Below are positions 51,309-59,811 of a stretch of DNA of 64,000 nucleotides, piece by piece; the first letter of the stretch is position 1, and the number at the start of each line of letters is the position of its first letter. The stretch comes from an uncultured Bacteroides sp. (GTDB taxonomy: Bacteria; Bacteroidota; Bacteroidia; Bacteroidales; Bacteroidaceae): assembly GCF_959029255.1 (NCBI RefSeq), contig NZ_CAUFUE010000003.1, positions 1-64,000 on the forward strand, given 5' to 3'. The translations under genes and the position numbers were made by a program. Below the pieces are notes generated by a model. That model did not search any database. It was given only the letters and a program-made list of their open reading frames with translations, and was not told the origin of the DNA.

Positions 51309-51397
51309 TTTCAGGCGCGGATTACACGGATTTCGCGGATTAAAGGCTGCGTTATATAATTCATAAAATAAAAAATCCGTGAAATCCGCGCCTGAAA
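51309..51397. repeat. 25-bp inverted repeat in the 324-bp rpiB-GH28 gap
   Basis: The bases 51309-51333 and 51373-51397 are reverse complements except for one position (core CAGGCGCGGATT, then CACGGATTT). Between the arms is a partial extra copy (TTTCGCGGATT, 51331-51341). This CGCGGATT/ACGGATT word family is frequent between Bacteroides genes. The remainder of the gap holds only the promoter-like element at 51501. Confidence 0.7.
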
Positions 51398-51500
51398 CTT
51401 TTGATTACAATATATTGAAATGGTCTTTTAGAATTTGAATACCATCAATTATTACACCTTTTCAATCAAAAACTCATCCCTTTGATTGAAAGCCTTTCCG

Positions 51501-51508
51501 TACTTTTG
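51501..51508 (+). promoter_or_regulatory. Putative -7 element of the GH28 gene
   Basis: TACTTTTG matches TAnnTTTG, 44 bp before the start. A TTTG at 51481-51484 lies 16 bp upstream, a little short for -33. Confidence 0.5.
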
Positions 51509-51552
51509 CTGTCGTTATCTAATCACCATTTAAAAACATAAAAGAAAAACGC

Positions 51553-52956
51553 ATGAAGAAAGTACTAGGCATTCTCTCCCTACTTTTATCGGTGACTATG
51601 GCTACAGCCAATCCGATAGACTTCGACAAAGCTTTCAAGGAAAGCGCGAAAATCGAAAAACGAATCAAGAAAACATCTTTTCCCAACCGTACCTATCTCA
51701 TTACCGACTTCGGTGCAAAAGCCGATGCCCCGGACACTCCATGTCACGAGGCTATCAATCAGGCGATAGTTACCTGTAGTTTGAACGGAGGGGGAACGGT
51801 TATCGTACCCAAAGGTACTTTCCATACCGGCCCCATCACCTTGAAAAGCAATGTGAACTTCCATGTGGAAGAAGGTGCCGTGCTGAAATTCTCTACTGAC
51901 CAGAGCCTTTACTTCCCCGCCGTCATCACGCGCTGGGAAGGTGTGGACTGTTACAATGCCCATCCTTTGATTTATGCTTACGGAGAAACCAATATAGCAA
52001 TTACCGGCAAAGGTTGCATCGACGGGCAAGGTTCCAACGAAACTTGGTGGGCAATGTGCGGCGCTCCCCGATATGGCTGGAAGGAAGGAATGGTTGCCCA
52101 ACGTAACGGTGGGCGTGAACGCCTGCTGATGTATGGCGAAACCTCCACTCCGACCTATAAACGCGTCATGAAGCCTGAAGACGGCATGCGGCCGCAGCTT
52201 ATCAACCTTTACTCTTGCAACACGGTGTTGATAGAAGATGTTACTTTGTTGAACTCACCGTTCTGGGTTATCCACCCATTGTTCTGCGAAAGCCTTATCG
52301 TACGCGGCGTACACGTATTCAACCGTGGACCTAACGGTGACGGTTGTGACCCCGAATCTTGCAAGAACGTACTGATAGAGAACTGTACATTCGATACGGG
52401 AGACGATTGCATCGCCATTAAATCGGGACGCAACCAGGATGGACGTAAATGGAATATTCCGAGCGAAAATATCATCGTACGCAATTGCTTTATGAAGAAC
52501 GGGCATGGCGGTGTTGTAATCGGCAGTGAAATTTCCGGCGGTTATCGTAACCTGTTTGTTGAAAACTGCCGCATGGACAGTCCCGACTTAGACCGTGTCA
52601 TTCGCATCAAGACCAGTACTTGCCGAGGCGGACTGATTGAAAACGTATTCGTGCGTAATGTCACCGTTGGTCAGTGCCGCGAAGCCGTGCTGCGCATCAA
52701 CCTTCAATATGAAAACCGTGAGAAGTGCAATCGTGGCTTCACGCCCACCGTACGTAATGTGCATCTGAAGAATGTGACTTGCGAAAAGAGCAAGTTCGGT
52801 GTGCTTATCATCGGATTGGAGGATGACGAACATGTATACAATGTAAGTGTTGAGGATTCTCACTTCAACAACGTGGCGAAAGACGGAAATCAAATAAATG
52901 GCGCGAAAGACATTACGTTTAAGAATCTATATATAAACGGCAAACCTGTAAAGTAA
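51553..52956 (+). CDS. Secreted glycoside hydrolase family 28 (polygalacturonase/rhamnogalacturonase-like)
   Basis: A 467-residue right-handed beta-helix enzyme with a signal peptide (MKKVLGILSLLLSVTMATA). The GH28 catalytic marks are NGDGCDPESC and DTGDDCIAIKSG (around residues 260-295), then GHGGVVIGSEISGG (catalytic-site His) and VIRIKTSTCRGG. GH28 enzymes cut galacturonans or rhamnogalacturonan in pectin. It stands alone, not next to SusC/SusD genes, so it is a stray member and not part of a full polysaccharide utilisation locus. Confidence 0.92.
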   Translation: MKKVLGILSLLLSVTMATANPIDFDKAFKESAKIEKRIKKTSFPNRTYLITDFGAKADAPDTPCHEAINQAIVTCSLNGGGTVIVPKGTFHTGPITLKSNVNFHVEEGAVLKFSTDQSLYFPAVITRWEGVDCYNAHPLIYAYGETNIAITGKGCIDGQGSNETWWAMCGAPRYGWKEGMVAQRNGGRERLLMYGETSTPTYKRVMKPEDGMRPQLINLYSCNTVLIEDVTLLNSPFWVIHPLFCESLIVRGVHVFNRGPNGDGCDPESCKNVLIENCTFDTGDDCIAIKSGRNQDGRKWNIPSENIIVRNCFMKNGHGGVVIGSEISGGYRNLFVENCRMDSPDLDRVIRIKTSTCRGGLIENVFVRNVTVGQCREAVLRINLQYENREKCNRGFTPTVRNVHLKNVTCEKSKFGVLIIGLEDDEHVYNVSVEDSHFNNVAKDGNQINGAKDITFKNLYINGKPVK

Positions 52957-52980
52957 GATAACCACATATTTATATAACTC

Positions 52981-53032
52981 AGCCCGGAGTCTTTACATTG
53001 TGACAAAAAGCGATGAAGATTCCGGGCTTTTT
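52981..53032 (+). terminator. Terminator after the GH28 gene
   Basis: AGCCCGGAGTCTT (52981-52993) pairs with AAGATTCCGGGCT (53016-53028) with one mismatch and is followed by TTTTTA. Confidence 0.8.
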
Positions 53033-53090
53033 ATTCCCCCTATTTTCTTATTTTTAGCAGATAAGATGATTAATGTCTTTAAATAAAAAC

Positions 53091-53098
53091 TATCTTTG
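53091..53098 (+). promoter_or_regulatory. Putative -7 element of the 2-oxoacid oxidoreductase operon
   Basis: TATCTTTG matches TAnnTTTG, 29 bp before the small TPR gene that begins the operon. Confidence 0.55.
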
Positions 53099-53127
53099 TG
53101 GTTCAATAATCCGGAACTCAGAATGAT

Positions 53128-53403
53128 ATGGAGCAACTGAATACCATAAAAGAGCTTATCAATCAGGGAAATGTAGAGCAAGCTATCCTCCAGCTTGACG
53201 AAATATTGCAAACCGATTTTCCCGAAAAGGACGAGGCTTATTATCTCCGTGGAAATGCTTACCGCAAGCAGGGCGATTGGCAGCAGGCGCTGAATAACTA
53301 TCGCTATGCCATGGACATCAATCCCGACAGTCCCGCCCGGCAAGCCTACAACATGGCAATGGATATTCTGAACTTCTTCAATAAGGATATGTACAATCAA
53401 TAA
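53128..53403 (+). CDS. Small TPR protein at the head of the oxidoreductase operon
   Basis: A 91-residue cytoplasmic protein of two TPR units (QAILQLDEILQTDFPEKDEAYYLRGNAYRKQGDWQQALNNYRYA with the following helix). It lies 18 bp before the ferredoxin subunit gene, so it is likely co-transcribed. TPRs bind proteins; assembly or regulation of the oxidoreductase is a guess. Confidence 0.8.
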   Translation: MEQLNTIKELINQGNVEQAILQLDEILQTDFPEKDEAYYLRGNAYRKQGDWQQALNNYRYAMDINPDSPARQAYNMAMDILNFFNKDMYNQ

Positions 53404-53421
53404 AATAAAAGAACGTAAATT

Positions 53422-53649
53422 ATGGCAAAAATCAAAGGAGCAATCGTAGTGGACACCGAGCGTTGCAAAGGCTGCAACCTATGTGTCGTGGCTTGTCCGC
53501 TCAATGTAATAGCCCTCACCAAAGAGGTGAACGTGAAAGGGTATAACTATGCCCATCAGATATTGGAAGACACTTGCAACGGATGTAGCTCTTGCGCTAC
53601 AGTATGTCCGGACGGATGTATCTCGGTTTATAAAGTAAAAGTAGAATAA
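53422..53649 (+). CDS. 2-oxoacid:ferredoxin oxidoreductase, delta (ferredoxin) subunit
   Basis: A 75-residue protein with two 4Fe-4S motifs, CKGCNLCVVACP and CNGCSSCATVCP, each C-x2-C-x2-C-x3-C-P. It carries electrons from the thiamine site to external ferredoxin. Next gene is the alpha subunit 11 bp away. Confidence 0.93.
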   Translation: MAKIKGAIVVDTERCKGCNLCVVACPLNVIALTKEVNVKGYNYAHQILEDTCNGCSSCATVCPDGCISVYKVKVE

Positions 53650-53660
53650 ATTAGAAGAAT

Positions 53661-54740
53661 ATGGCAGAAGAAGTTGTATTAATGAAAGGGAACGAAGCCA
53701 TTGCCCACGCAGCCATCCGCTGCGGTGCCGATGGATACTTCGGTTATCCTATTACTCCCCAATCAGAAGTATTGGAAACTCTTGCCGAACTGAAACCGTG
53801 GGAGACAACCGGCATGGTAGTGCTCCAGGCAGAAAGTGAAGTGGCAGCAATTAATATGGTATACGGTGGTGCCGGAAGCGGAAAAATGGTGATGACCTCA
53901 TCATCCAGTCCCGGTGTGAGCCTGAAGCAGGAAGGTATCTCATACATTGCCGGTGCCGAACTGCCTTGTCTGATTGTAAACGTGATGCGTGGAGGTCCCG
54001 GCTTGGGAACCATTCAACCCAGTCAGGCTGACTACTTCCAAACGGTGAAAGGTGGAGGTCATGGCGACTATCGCCTTATCGCCCTTGCTCCCGCTTCCGT
54101 ACAGGAAATGGCGGATTTCGTAGGCCTTGGCTTTGAACTTGCTTTCAAGTACCGTAACCCGGCTATCATCCTTGCCGATGGCGTTATAGGACAGATGATG
54201 GAGAAAGTAGTCCTTCCCGCACAGAAACCGCGCCGCACGGATGCCGAGGTTATCGAACAATGCCCGTGGGCCACTACCGGCAGAACCAATGGACGTAAAC
54301 CCAATATCATCACTTCCCTGGAACTGAAACCGGAGGAAATGGAGAAGAACAACATCCGCTTCCAAGCTAAGTACAAAGAAATCGAAGAAAATGAGGTACG
54401 CTTTGAGGAAATTCATTGCGAAGATGCCGAATACCTGATTGTAGCCTTCGGCTCTATGGCACGTATCGGACAAAAAGCAATGGAGCTGGCTCGCGAAGAA
54501 GGTATCAAAGTAGGTATGCTTCGCCCCATCACCCTGTGGCCTTTCCCCAAGAAAGCCATTGCCGCATACGCCGACAAGGTAAAAGGTATGCTGGTTACCG
54601 AGTTGAACGCCGGACAGATGATTGAAGATGTCCGTCTTGCAGTGAACGGCAAAGTAAAGGTGGAACACTTCGGACGTCTCGGTGGTATCGTGCCCGATCC
54701 GGATGAAATTGTTGTTGCATTGAAAGAAAAACTAATCTGA
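53661..54740 (+). CDS. 2-oxoacid:ferredoxin oxidoreductase, alpha subunit
   Basis: A 359-residue subunit carrying the pyrimidine-binding and transketolase C-terminal domains. GNEAIAHAAIRCGADGYFGYPITPQSEVLE and MTSSSSPGVSLKQEGISYIAGAELP are the family marks. In this enzyme type a 2-oxoacid (2-oxoglutarate or a branched oxoacid) is oxidised to acyl-CoA with ferredoxin reduction. The gamma domain is a separate gene downstream. Strict anaerobes of this group often use it in place of 2-oxoglutarate dehydrogenase; the substrate is not decided here. Confidence 0.92.
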   Translation: MAEEVVLMKGNEAIAHAAIRCGADGYFGYPITPQSEVLETLAELKPWETTGMVVLQAESEVAAINMVYGGAGSGKMVMTSSSSPGVSLKQEGISYIAGAELPCLIVNVMRGGPGLGTIQPSQADYFQTVKGGGHGDYRLIALAPASVQEMADFVGLGFELAFKYRNPAIILADGVIGQMMEKVVLPAQKPRRTDAEVIEQCPWATTGRTNGRKPNIITSLELKPEEMEKNNIRFQAKYKEIEENEVRFEEIHCEDAEYLIVAFGSMARIGQKAMELAREEGIKVGMLRPITLWPFPKKAIAAYADKVKGMLVTELNAGQMIEDVRLAVNGKVKVEHFGRLGGIVPDPDEIVVALKEKLI

Positions 54741-54758
54741 TGTACGATTTGACGATGT

Positions 54759-54816
54759 ACGATTTACGATTAAAGTTACCTTTCGTAAATCAGTATATTC
54801 ATCAATCGTAAATCGT
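54759..54816. repeat. Inverted repeat before the 57-residue gene
   Basis: ACGATTTACGATT (54759-54771) is the exact reverse complement of 54804-54816. The words TACGATTT and AAATCGTA recur through 54741-54838. Confidence 0.7.
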
Positions 54817-54841
54817 AAATAATTAAATCGTAAATAAAACG

Positions 54842-55015
54842 ATGAATCCTGATAAAATAAGAACCGTACTAAACATTCTCTTCATGATACTTGCCTTGGC
54901 AGCTATCATCGTTTATTTCGCGGCAAGAGACGACTTCAAACTGTTTATCTACGTTTGCGGCGCAGCGATATTCGTTAAGTTGATGGAGTTTTTCATACGG
55001 TTCACCAACAGGTAG
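54842..55015 (+). CDS. 57-residue membrane protein inside the oxidoreductase operon
   Basis: A frame of 57 codons, start MNPDKIRTVLNILFMILALA and end MEFFIRFTNR. It has two hydrophobic helices (about 8-26 and 33-50) around a short charged turn ARDDFK. It lies between the alpha and beta subunit genes on the same strand. Both flanking gaps are built of repeats. Composition and two-helix form look like a real protein, and I recall small hypothetical proteins at this place in Bacteroides, but the function is unknown. It could anchor the soluble complex at the membrane. Confidence 0.7.
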   Translation: MNPDKIRTVLNILFMILALAAIIVYFAARDDFKLFIYVCGAAIFVKLMEFFIRFTNR

Positions 55016-55027
55016 GTTTGAGTTTGT

Positions 55028-55175
55028 AAGTTCTTAAGTTTTTGAGTTTGTAAGTTGCCAAGCCAACTAAGCCCCAAAACCTATAAGCAGAAGCTTAAGA
55101 ACTCAAAAACTCAAAACTTAAGAACTTAAGGACCCAAGAACTTAAGAACTTAAAAACTCAAAAACTTAAAAACTT
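55028..55175. repeat. Inverted repeat before the beta subunit gene
   Basis: The 29 bases at 55028-55056 pair with 55147-55175 with two mismatches (core AACTCAAAAACTTAA). The 90-base loop contains more copies of CTTAAGAACTT and ACTCAAAA. The right arm ends 7 bp before the beta subunit ATG. Confidence 0.75.
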
Positions 55176-55181
55176 AAACTT

Positions 55182-55943
55182 ATGGTAAAAGAAGATATTA
55201 TCAAACCTGAGAATCTGGTTGCTAAGAAACCGACTCTGATGAACGATAATCCCATGCATTACTGCCCGGGATGCAGCCACGGTGTGGTTCACAAACTGAT
55301 TGCCGAAGTAATCGAAGAAATGGGACTGGAAGATAAAGCGGTAGGTATCTCTCCCGTGGGATGTGCCGTATTTATCTACAACTACATAGATATTGACTGG
55401 CAGGAAGCCGCTCACGGACGTGCACCTGCTCTTGCCACCGCCATCAAGCGTCTTTGGCCTGACCGTTTGGTATTTACTTACCAGGGCGACGGTGACTTGG
55501 CTTGTATCGGTACTGCCGAAACAATCCACGCGCTGAATCGCGGTGAGAATATAACCATTGTCTTCATCAACAATGCCATTTATGGTATGACGGGTGGGCA
55601 GATGGCGCCGACTACCCTCGTAGGCATGAAGACTTCTACAAGCCCATACGGACGTGATGTGCATCTGCATGGTTATCCGTTGAAGATAGCTGATATTGCC
55701 GCCCAACTGGAAGGTACGGCTTACGTCACCCGCCAGAGTGTGGAAACTGTCCCTGCTATCCGCAAGGCAAAGAAAGCGATACGCAAAGCATTCGAGAATT
55801 CAATGGCAGGCAAAGGTTCCAACCTCGTAGAAATTGTTTCTACTTGTAATTCCGGCTGGAAGATGTCTCCTGAAAAATCTAACAAATGGATGGAAGAGAA
55901 TATGTTCCCGTTCTATCCGCTGGGTGACTTGAAAGATAAGTAA
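55182..55943 (+). CDS. 2-oxoacid:ferredoxin oxidoreductase, beta subunit
   Basis: A 253-residue thiamine-diphosphate subunit. YCPGCSHGVVHKLIAEVI has the conserved CPGC-H start, and VFTYQGDGDLACIGTAETIHALNRGENITIVFINN is the GDG...N cofactor motif. NSGWKMSPEKSNKWMEENMFPFYPLG ends the protein as in KorB-type enzymes. Confidence 0.95.
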   Translation: MVKEDIIKPENLVAKKPTLMNDNPMHYCPGCSHGVVHKLIAEVIEEMGLEDKAVGISPVGCAVFIYNYIDIDWQEAAHGRAPALATAIKRLWPDRLVFTYQGDGDLACIGTAETIHALNRGENITIVFINNAIYGMTGGQMAPTTLVGMKTSTSPYGRDVHLHGYPLKIADIAAQLEGTAYVTRQSVETVPAIRKAKKAIRKAFENSMAGKGSNLVEIVSTCNSGWKMSPEKSNKWMEENMFPFYPLGDLKDK

Positions 55944-55965
55944 TGATGCTAAAAACAGAAGAACA

Positions 55966-56511
55966 ATGAAAGAAGAAATCATTATAGCAGGCTTCGGTGG
56001 ACAAGGTGTATTGTCCATGGGAAAGATTTTGGCATATTCCGGATTGATGGAAGGCAAAGAGGTGACTTGGATGCCGGCTTACGGACCGGAACAACGTGGT
56101 GGTACAGCCAACGTAACAGTCATCGTAAGTGACGAGAAAATATCCTCACCCATCTTAAGCAAGTACGATGCCGCCATCATCCTGAACCAGCCGTCACTGG
56201 AGAAATTCGAAAGCAAGGTAAAACCCGGAGGCGTACTTATCTACGACGGTTACGGCATCATCAACCCGCCGACGCGTAAGGACATCCACGTTTACCGCAT
56301 CAACGCCATGGATGCCGCCAATGAAATGAACAACGCCAAGGCATTCAACATGATTGTATTGGGTGGATTATTGAAAATCAAGCCGATGGTTACACTGGAC
56401 AGTGTACTCAGAGGATTGAAGAAGACACTGCCCGAACGCCACCACCACTTGATACCGATGAACGAAGAAGCTATCAAGAAAGGAATGGAACTTATTCAGG
56501 AAATGAAATGA
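55966..56511 (+). CDS. 2-oxoacid:ferredoxin oxidoreductase, gamma subunit
   Basis: A 181-residue subunit with GFGGQGVLSMGKILAYSGLMEGKEVTWMPAYGPEQRGGTANV, the typical gamma-domain start that binds CoA. It lies 22 bp after the beta subunit and ends the operon, with a terminator about 70 bp downstream. Confidence 0.95.
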   Translation: MKEEIIIAGFGGQGVLSMGKILAYSGLMEGKEVTWMPAYGPEQRGGTANVTVIVSDEKISSPILSKYDAAIILNQPSLEKFESKVKPGGVLIYDGYGIINPPTRKDIHVYRINAMDAANEMNNAKAFNMIVLGGLLKIKPMVTLDSVLRGLKKTLPERHHHLIPMNEEAIKKGMELIQEMK

Positions 56512-56580
56512 AAGGCTATGTAAAGCCACTCCCCATAAGAGGAGGAACTTTACGCCAGAATAAGAGATAAAGGAAAACGG

Positions 56581-56620
56581 ATAAGCCCTTGTGATATTGA
56601 TTTATTGCAAGGGCTTATTT
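56581..56620 (+). terminator. Terminator of the oxidoreductase operon
   Basis: ATAAGCCCTTG and CAAGGGCTTAT are perfect 11-bp arms around a 16-base loop, followed by TT and CATTT. Confidence 0.75.
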
Positions 56621-56748
56621 CATTTCAAGCCGGAAAAAGTATGGATTCAAGGGCAGAGAACCGGAAGCAGTATAGAACAAAACAGAAAACAAGACAGTTT
56701 AAAAGAAGCAAAAAAGGCTGAATTCAGTAAGCAAATAATTTTTTATTG

Positions 56749-56756
56749 TATCTTTG
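56749..56756 (+). promoter_or_regulatory. Putative -7 element of the porin gene
   Basis: TATCTTTG matches TAnnTTTG. The porin ATG at 56766 lies only 9 bp after it, so the transcript would be nearly leaderless if this is the promoter. Confidence 0.5.
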
Positions 56757-56765
56757 CGCCTAATT

Positions 56766-58847
56766 ATGAGACGAATTGTACTGACATATATATTTCTATC
56801 TATTATAGGCATATTGGGCATGCGAGCACAGAATATGCCCAACCGGATAGACCCTACCACAGGACGCGACCAATATGGAAATCAGGTAGACCCGAACACA
56901 TTGCCGGACAACCTAGAAGACAGTACCAATACGGAAATACAGAGTTTACCTCCTAAACTATACATGTGGCACTTGAGTGAAACGCTGGGTAACCGTACTA
57001 TAATTCCTGCCGATACGACAAACCTCAATTTCCAGAATACCAACTTGGTAGAGGGCATGTACGGGCACTATAATTATCTGGGAAATCTGGGTTCACCGCG
57101 ACTCTCACGTATATTCTTCGACCGCAAAGACAATGAGCCGACTATCTTTATGGAACCGTTTTCCAGTTTCTTTGTACGTCCCGATGAAGTGAATTTTACA
57201 AATAGTAATGTACCTTATACCAACCTGACGTATTATAAAGCAGGAAACAAGGTAAATGGAGAGGAACGTTTCAAGTCTTATTTCTCGGTGAATGCCAACA
57301 AGCGTCTGGCTTTCGGATTCAACTTTGATTATCTGTATGGACGCGGATACTATCAGAACCAATCGACCTCACACTTCAACGCGGGACTGTTTGCGAGCTA
57401 TATCGGCGAAAAGTATCAGATGCAGGCTGTTTACAACAACTTCATGCTAAAGATGAATGAAAACGGCGGTATACAAGATGACCGGTATATCACACGACCG
57501 GAAGATATGTCGGAAGGAAAAAAGGAATACGAGTCCACCACTATCCCCGTCAAGTTGGAACAGACTGCCAACCGGAATAAGGACTTTTACATCTATATGA
57601 CACAGCGGTACCGACTCGGTTTTAACCGTGAGACGACTACTATTGAAGATAAGAAAAACACCGCAGTCCAGCCAGCGAATGACAGTATTCCGATGGCTAA
57701 AGATACAATTGTTACGGAAGAATTCGTACCGGTGACGAGCTTTATCCATACCATCAAGGTGGAGCGGACAAGGCACCAGTTTACTTCGGCTACAGAAACG
57801 GCGGAACAATATCCCGACGCTTTTTTCAATGAAACCTTCAGCCGTGACTCTACAACGGCATTCAGTGTAAAGAATGTTTTCGGTATCGCTCTGCTTGAAG
57901 GCTTCAACAAATATGCCAAAGCAGGATTGACGGCTTATATCTCACATAAGTTCAGCCGGTATGAACTGATGGACACGCTTTCGAATACCCGTTTTGATGA
58001 ACAGGAAATATTTGTGGGTGGTGAACTTGCAAAGCGTCAGGGTAAGACTTTGCATTACAACGTGAACGGTGAAGTTGGTATCATGGACAAAGCCCTGGGA
58101 CAATTCCGCATCAATGCCGACCTTGACCTGAATTTCCGTTTGTGGAAAGATACGGTGAACCTGTATGCCCGTGGGTATGTATCCAATACTCTCCCTTCAT
58201 TCTATATGCGGCATTATCACTCCAACCACTATTATTGGGATAACTATAATATGGATAAGGAATTCCGTACACGCGTGGAAGGAGAATTGAATGTTGACCG
58301 CTGGAAAACGAATCTGCGTGCCGGAATTGAAAATATAAAGAATTACACTTATTTCAACCAAAGCGCAATGCCTGCACAGGAAAGTGGAAATATCCAAGTG
58401 CTTTCGGCTACTTTGAAGCAAGATTTCCGTTTGGGTATCCTGCATCTGGATAATGAAGTAACTTGGCAAAAGTCGAGCAACGAAACGGTACTGCCATTGC
58501 CGCAACTATCACTTTATCACAACTTATATATATTGACGAAACTGGCGAAGAAAGTTTTGACAGTACAGTTGGGTGCCGACGTACGGTACTTCACAAAGTA
58601 TAATGCGCCGGCCTATACTCCTGCCATCCAGCAGTTCCATCTGCAAGCTACGGATGACCAGGTAGAGATTGGCGGTTATCCCATTGTCAATGTATATGCC
58701 AACCTTCATCTGAAACGAACACGTATCTATGCCATGATGTATCATGTCAATGCCGGTATGGGCAAAGCGAACTATTTCCTGGTGCCGCATTATCCAATCA
58801 ATCCGCGCTTATTTAAAATTGGTATCTCTTGGAATTTCTACGACTAA
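56766..58847 (+). CDS. Putative outer-membrane porin (Porin_10 type)
   Basis: A 693-residue exported protein with a signal peptide (MRRIVLTYIFLSIIGILGMRAQ). The mature N-terminus is a low-complexity Asn/Asp/Pro stretch, then many alternating amphipathic strands rich in Tyr, Phe and Asn to the C-terminal GISWNFYD, whose last aromatic residue fits outer-membrane insertion signals. It matches the 'putative porin' family of Bacteroidetes. Cargo unknown. I take ATG 56766 as start; the sequence before it continues the frame only from a TTG. Confidence 0.8.
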   Translation: MRRIVLTYIFLSIIGILGMRAQNMPNRIDPTTGRDQYGNQVDPNTLPDNLEDSTNTEIQSLPPKLYMWHLSETLGNRTIIPADTTNLNFQNTNLVEGMYGHYNYLGNLGSPRLSRIFFDRKDNEPTIFMEPFSSFFVRPDEVNFTNSNVPYTNLTYYKAGNKVNGEERFKSYFSVNANKRLAFGFNFDYLYGRGYYQNQSTSHFNAGLFASYIGEKYQMQAVYNNFMLKMNENGGIQDDRYITRPEDMSEGKKEYESTTIPVKLEQTANRNKDFYIYMTQRYRLGFNRETTTIEDKKNTAVQPANDSIPMAKDTIVTEEFVPVTSFIHTIKVERTRHQFTSATETAEQYPDAFFNETFSRDSTTAFSVKNVFGIALLEGFNKYAKAGLTAYISHKFSRYELMDTLSNTRFDEQEIFVGGELAKRQGKTLHYNVNGEVGIMDKALGQFRINADLDLNFRLWKDTVNLYARGYVSNTLPSFYMRHYHSNHYYWDNYNMDKEFRTRVEGELNVDRWKTNLRAGIENIKNYTYFNQSAMPAQESGNIQVLSATLKQDFRLGILHLDNEVTWQKSSNETVLPLPQLSLYHNLYILTKLAKKVLTVQLGADVRYFTKYNAPAYTPAIQQFHLQATDDQVEIGGYPIVNVYANLHLKRTRIYAMMYHVNAGMGKANYFLVPHYPINPRLFKIGISWNFYD

Positions 58848-58874
58848 TTTCCTTACAACTAATTTGCTCGAGAT

Positions 58875-59693
58875 ATGAAGAAAACCAAGTTATTGAGATA
58901 TGTCATCTTAGGAGTCGTGGCGGCTATTATCGCTACTTTTCTGATACCCAAGAAGGAAAGCCCTAAAGGTCAACCTCGTGACTATGCAGAGATTGCTGCC
59001 GAAGGTATCCTCCGTGCGGCAACGGAATATAATTCCATCAGTTTCTATGTGGATGGCGATACGCTTTCAGGTTTTCATTACGAACTGATTGAGGCTTTTG
59101 CCCGCGACCATCATCTGAAAGTAGCCATTTCGCCTGAAATGAGTTTCAATGAACGGTTGGAAGGTTTGGCAGATGGTAGATTTGACGTTATCGCATACGG
59201 TATATTGGCAACCAGTGAATTGAAAGATTCCTTGCTTCTCACTACTCCGATTGCACTGAACAGACAAGTGTTGGTGCAACGAAAAACAGAGTCTCCTGAG
59301 GATTCTCTTTTTATTAAAAGCCAATTGGATTTAGCGGGGAAAACCTTGAATGTGGTAAAAGGTTCTCCTTCCATACTACGTATTCATAACCTAGGGAATG
59401 AAATAGGTGATACAATCTATATAAAAGAAATAGATAAATACGGCTCCGAACAGTTGATATCCCTTGTTGCCCACGGAGACATCGACTATGCCGTATGCGA
59501 TGAAAGCATCGCCCGTGCAGTAGCCGGCAGCCTGCCGCAAATAGACATCAATACTGCCATTAGTTTTACGCAGTTCTATTCATGGGGCGTGAGCAAACAG
59601 TCTCCGGTACTTCTGGATAGCCTTAACAGTTGGCTGGAAAGGTTTAAAGAGAAGAAAGAGTATAAAGAGATTTATACGAAGTACTATAAATGA
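58875..59693 (+). CDS. Membrane-anchored solute-binding protein, family 3
   Basis: A 272-residue protein with an N-terminal membrane helix (LLRYVILGVVAAIIATFLI) and no clear cleavage site, so it may stay anchored in the inner membrane. The rest follows SBP_bac_3: GFHYELIEAFARDHHLKVAI, FDVIAYGILATSELKDSLLLTTP, then LAGKTLNVVKGSPSILRI. Such domains bind amino acids or act as the sensor half of MltF-like lytic transglycosylases. No transporter or transglycosylase domain adjoins it. It follows the porin by 27 bp, perhaps as one unit. Confidence 0.82.
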   Translation: MKKTKLLRYVILGVVAAIIATFLIPKKESPKGQPRDYAEIAAEGILRAATEYNSISFYVDGDTLSGFHYELIEAFARDHHLKVAISPEMSFNERLEGLADGRFDVIAYGILATSELKDSLLLTTPIALNRQVLVQRKTESPEDSLFIKSQLDLAGKTLNVVKGSPSILRIHNLGNEIGDTIYIKEIDKYGSEQLISLVAHGDIDYAVCDESIARAVAGSLPQIDINTAISFTQFYSWGVSKQSPVLLDSLNSWLERFKEKKEYKEIYTKYYK

Positions 59694-59710
59694 TACATTA
59701 ATGAAGAACT

Positions 59711-59782
59711 AAGAATGAAGAATGAAGAATTACCTTGCGGCATGATTATATAGCGTAGCCAAATTCTTCATTCTTCATTCTT
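59711..59782. repeat. Inverted repeat of TGAAGAA-type words between convergent genes
   Basis: The 21 bases at 59711-59731 are the exact reverse complement of 59762-59782 (core GAATGAAGAATGAAG). Further TTAATTCTTAATTCTTCATT words follow to 59808. It lies between the solute-binding gene and nadE, which converge, so it could also act as a hairpin terminator. Confidence 0.75.
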
Positions 59783-59811
59783 AATTATTAATTCTTAATT
59801 CTTCATTTCTC

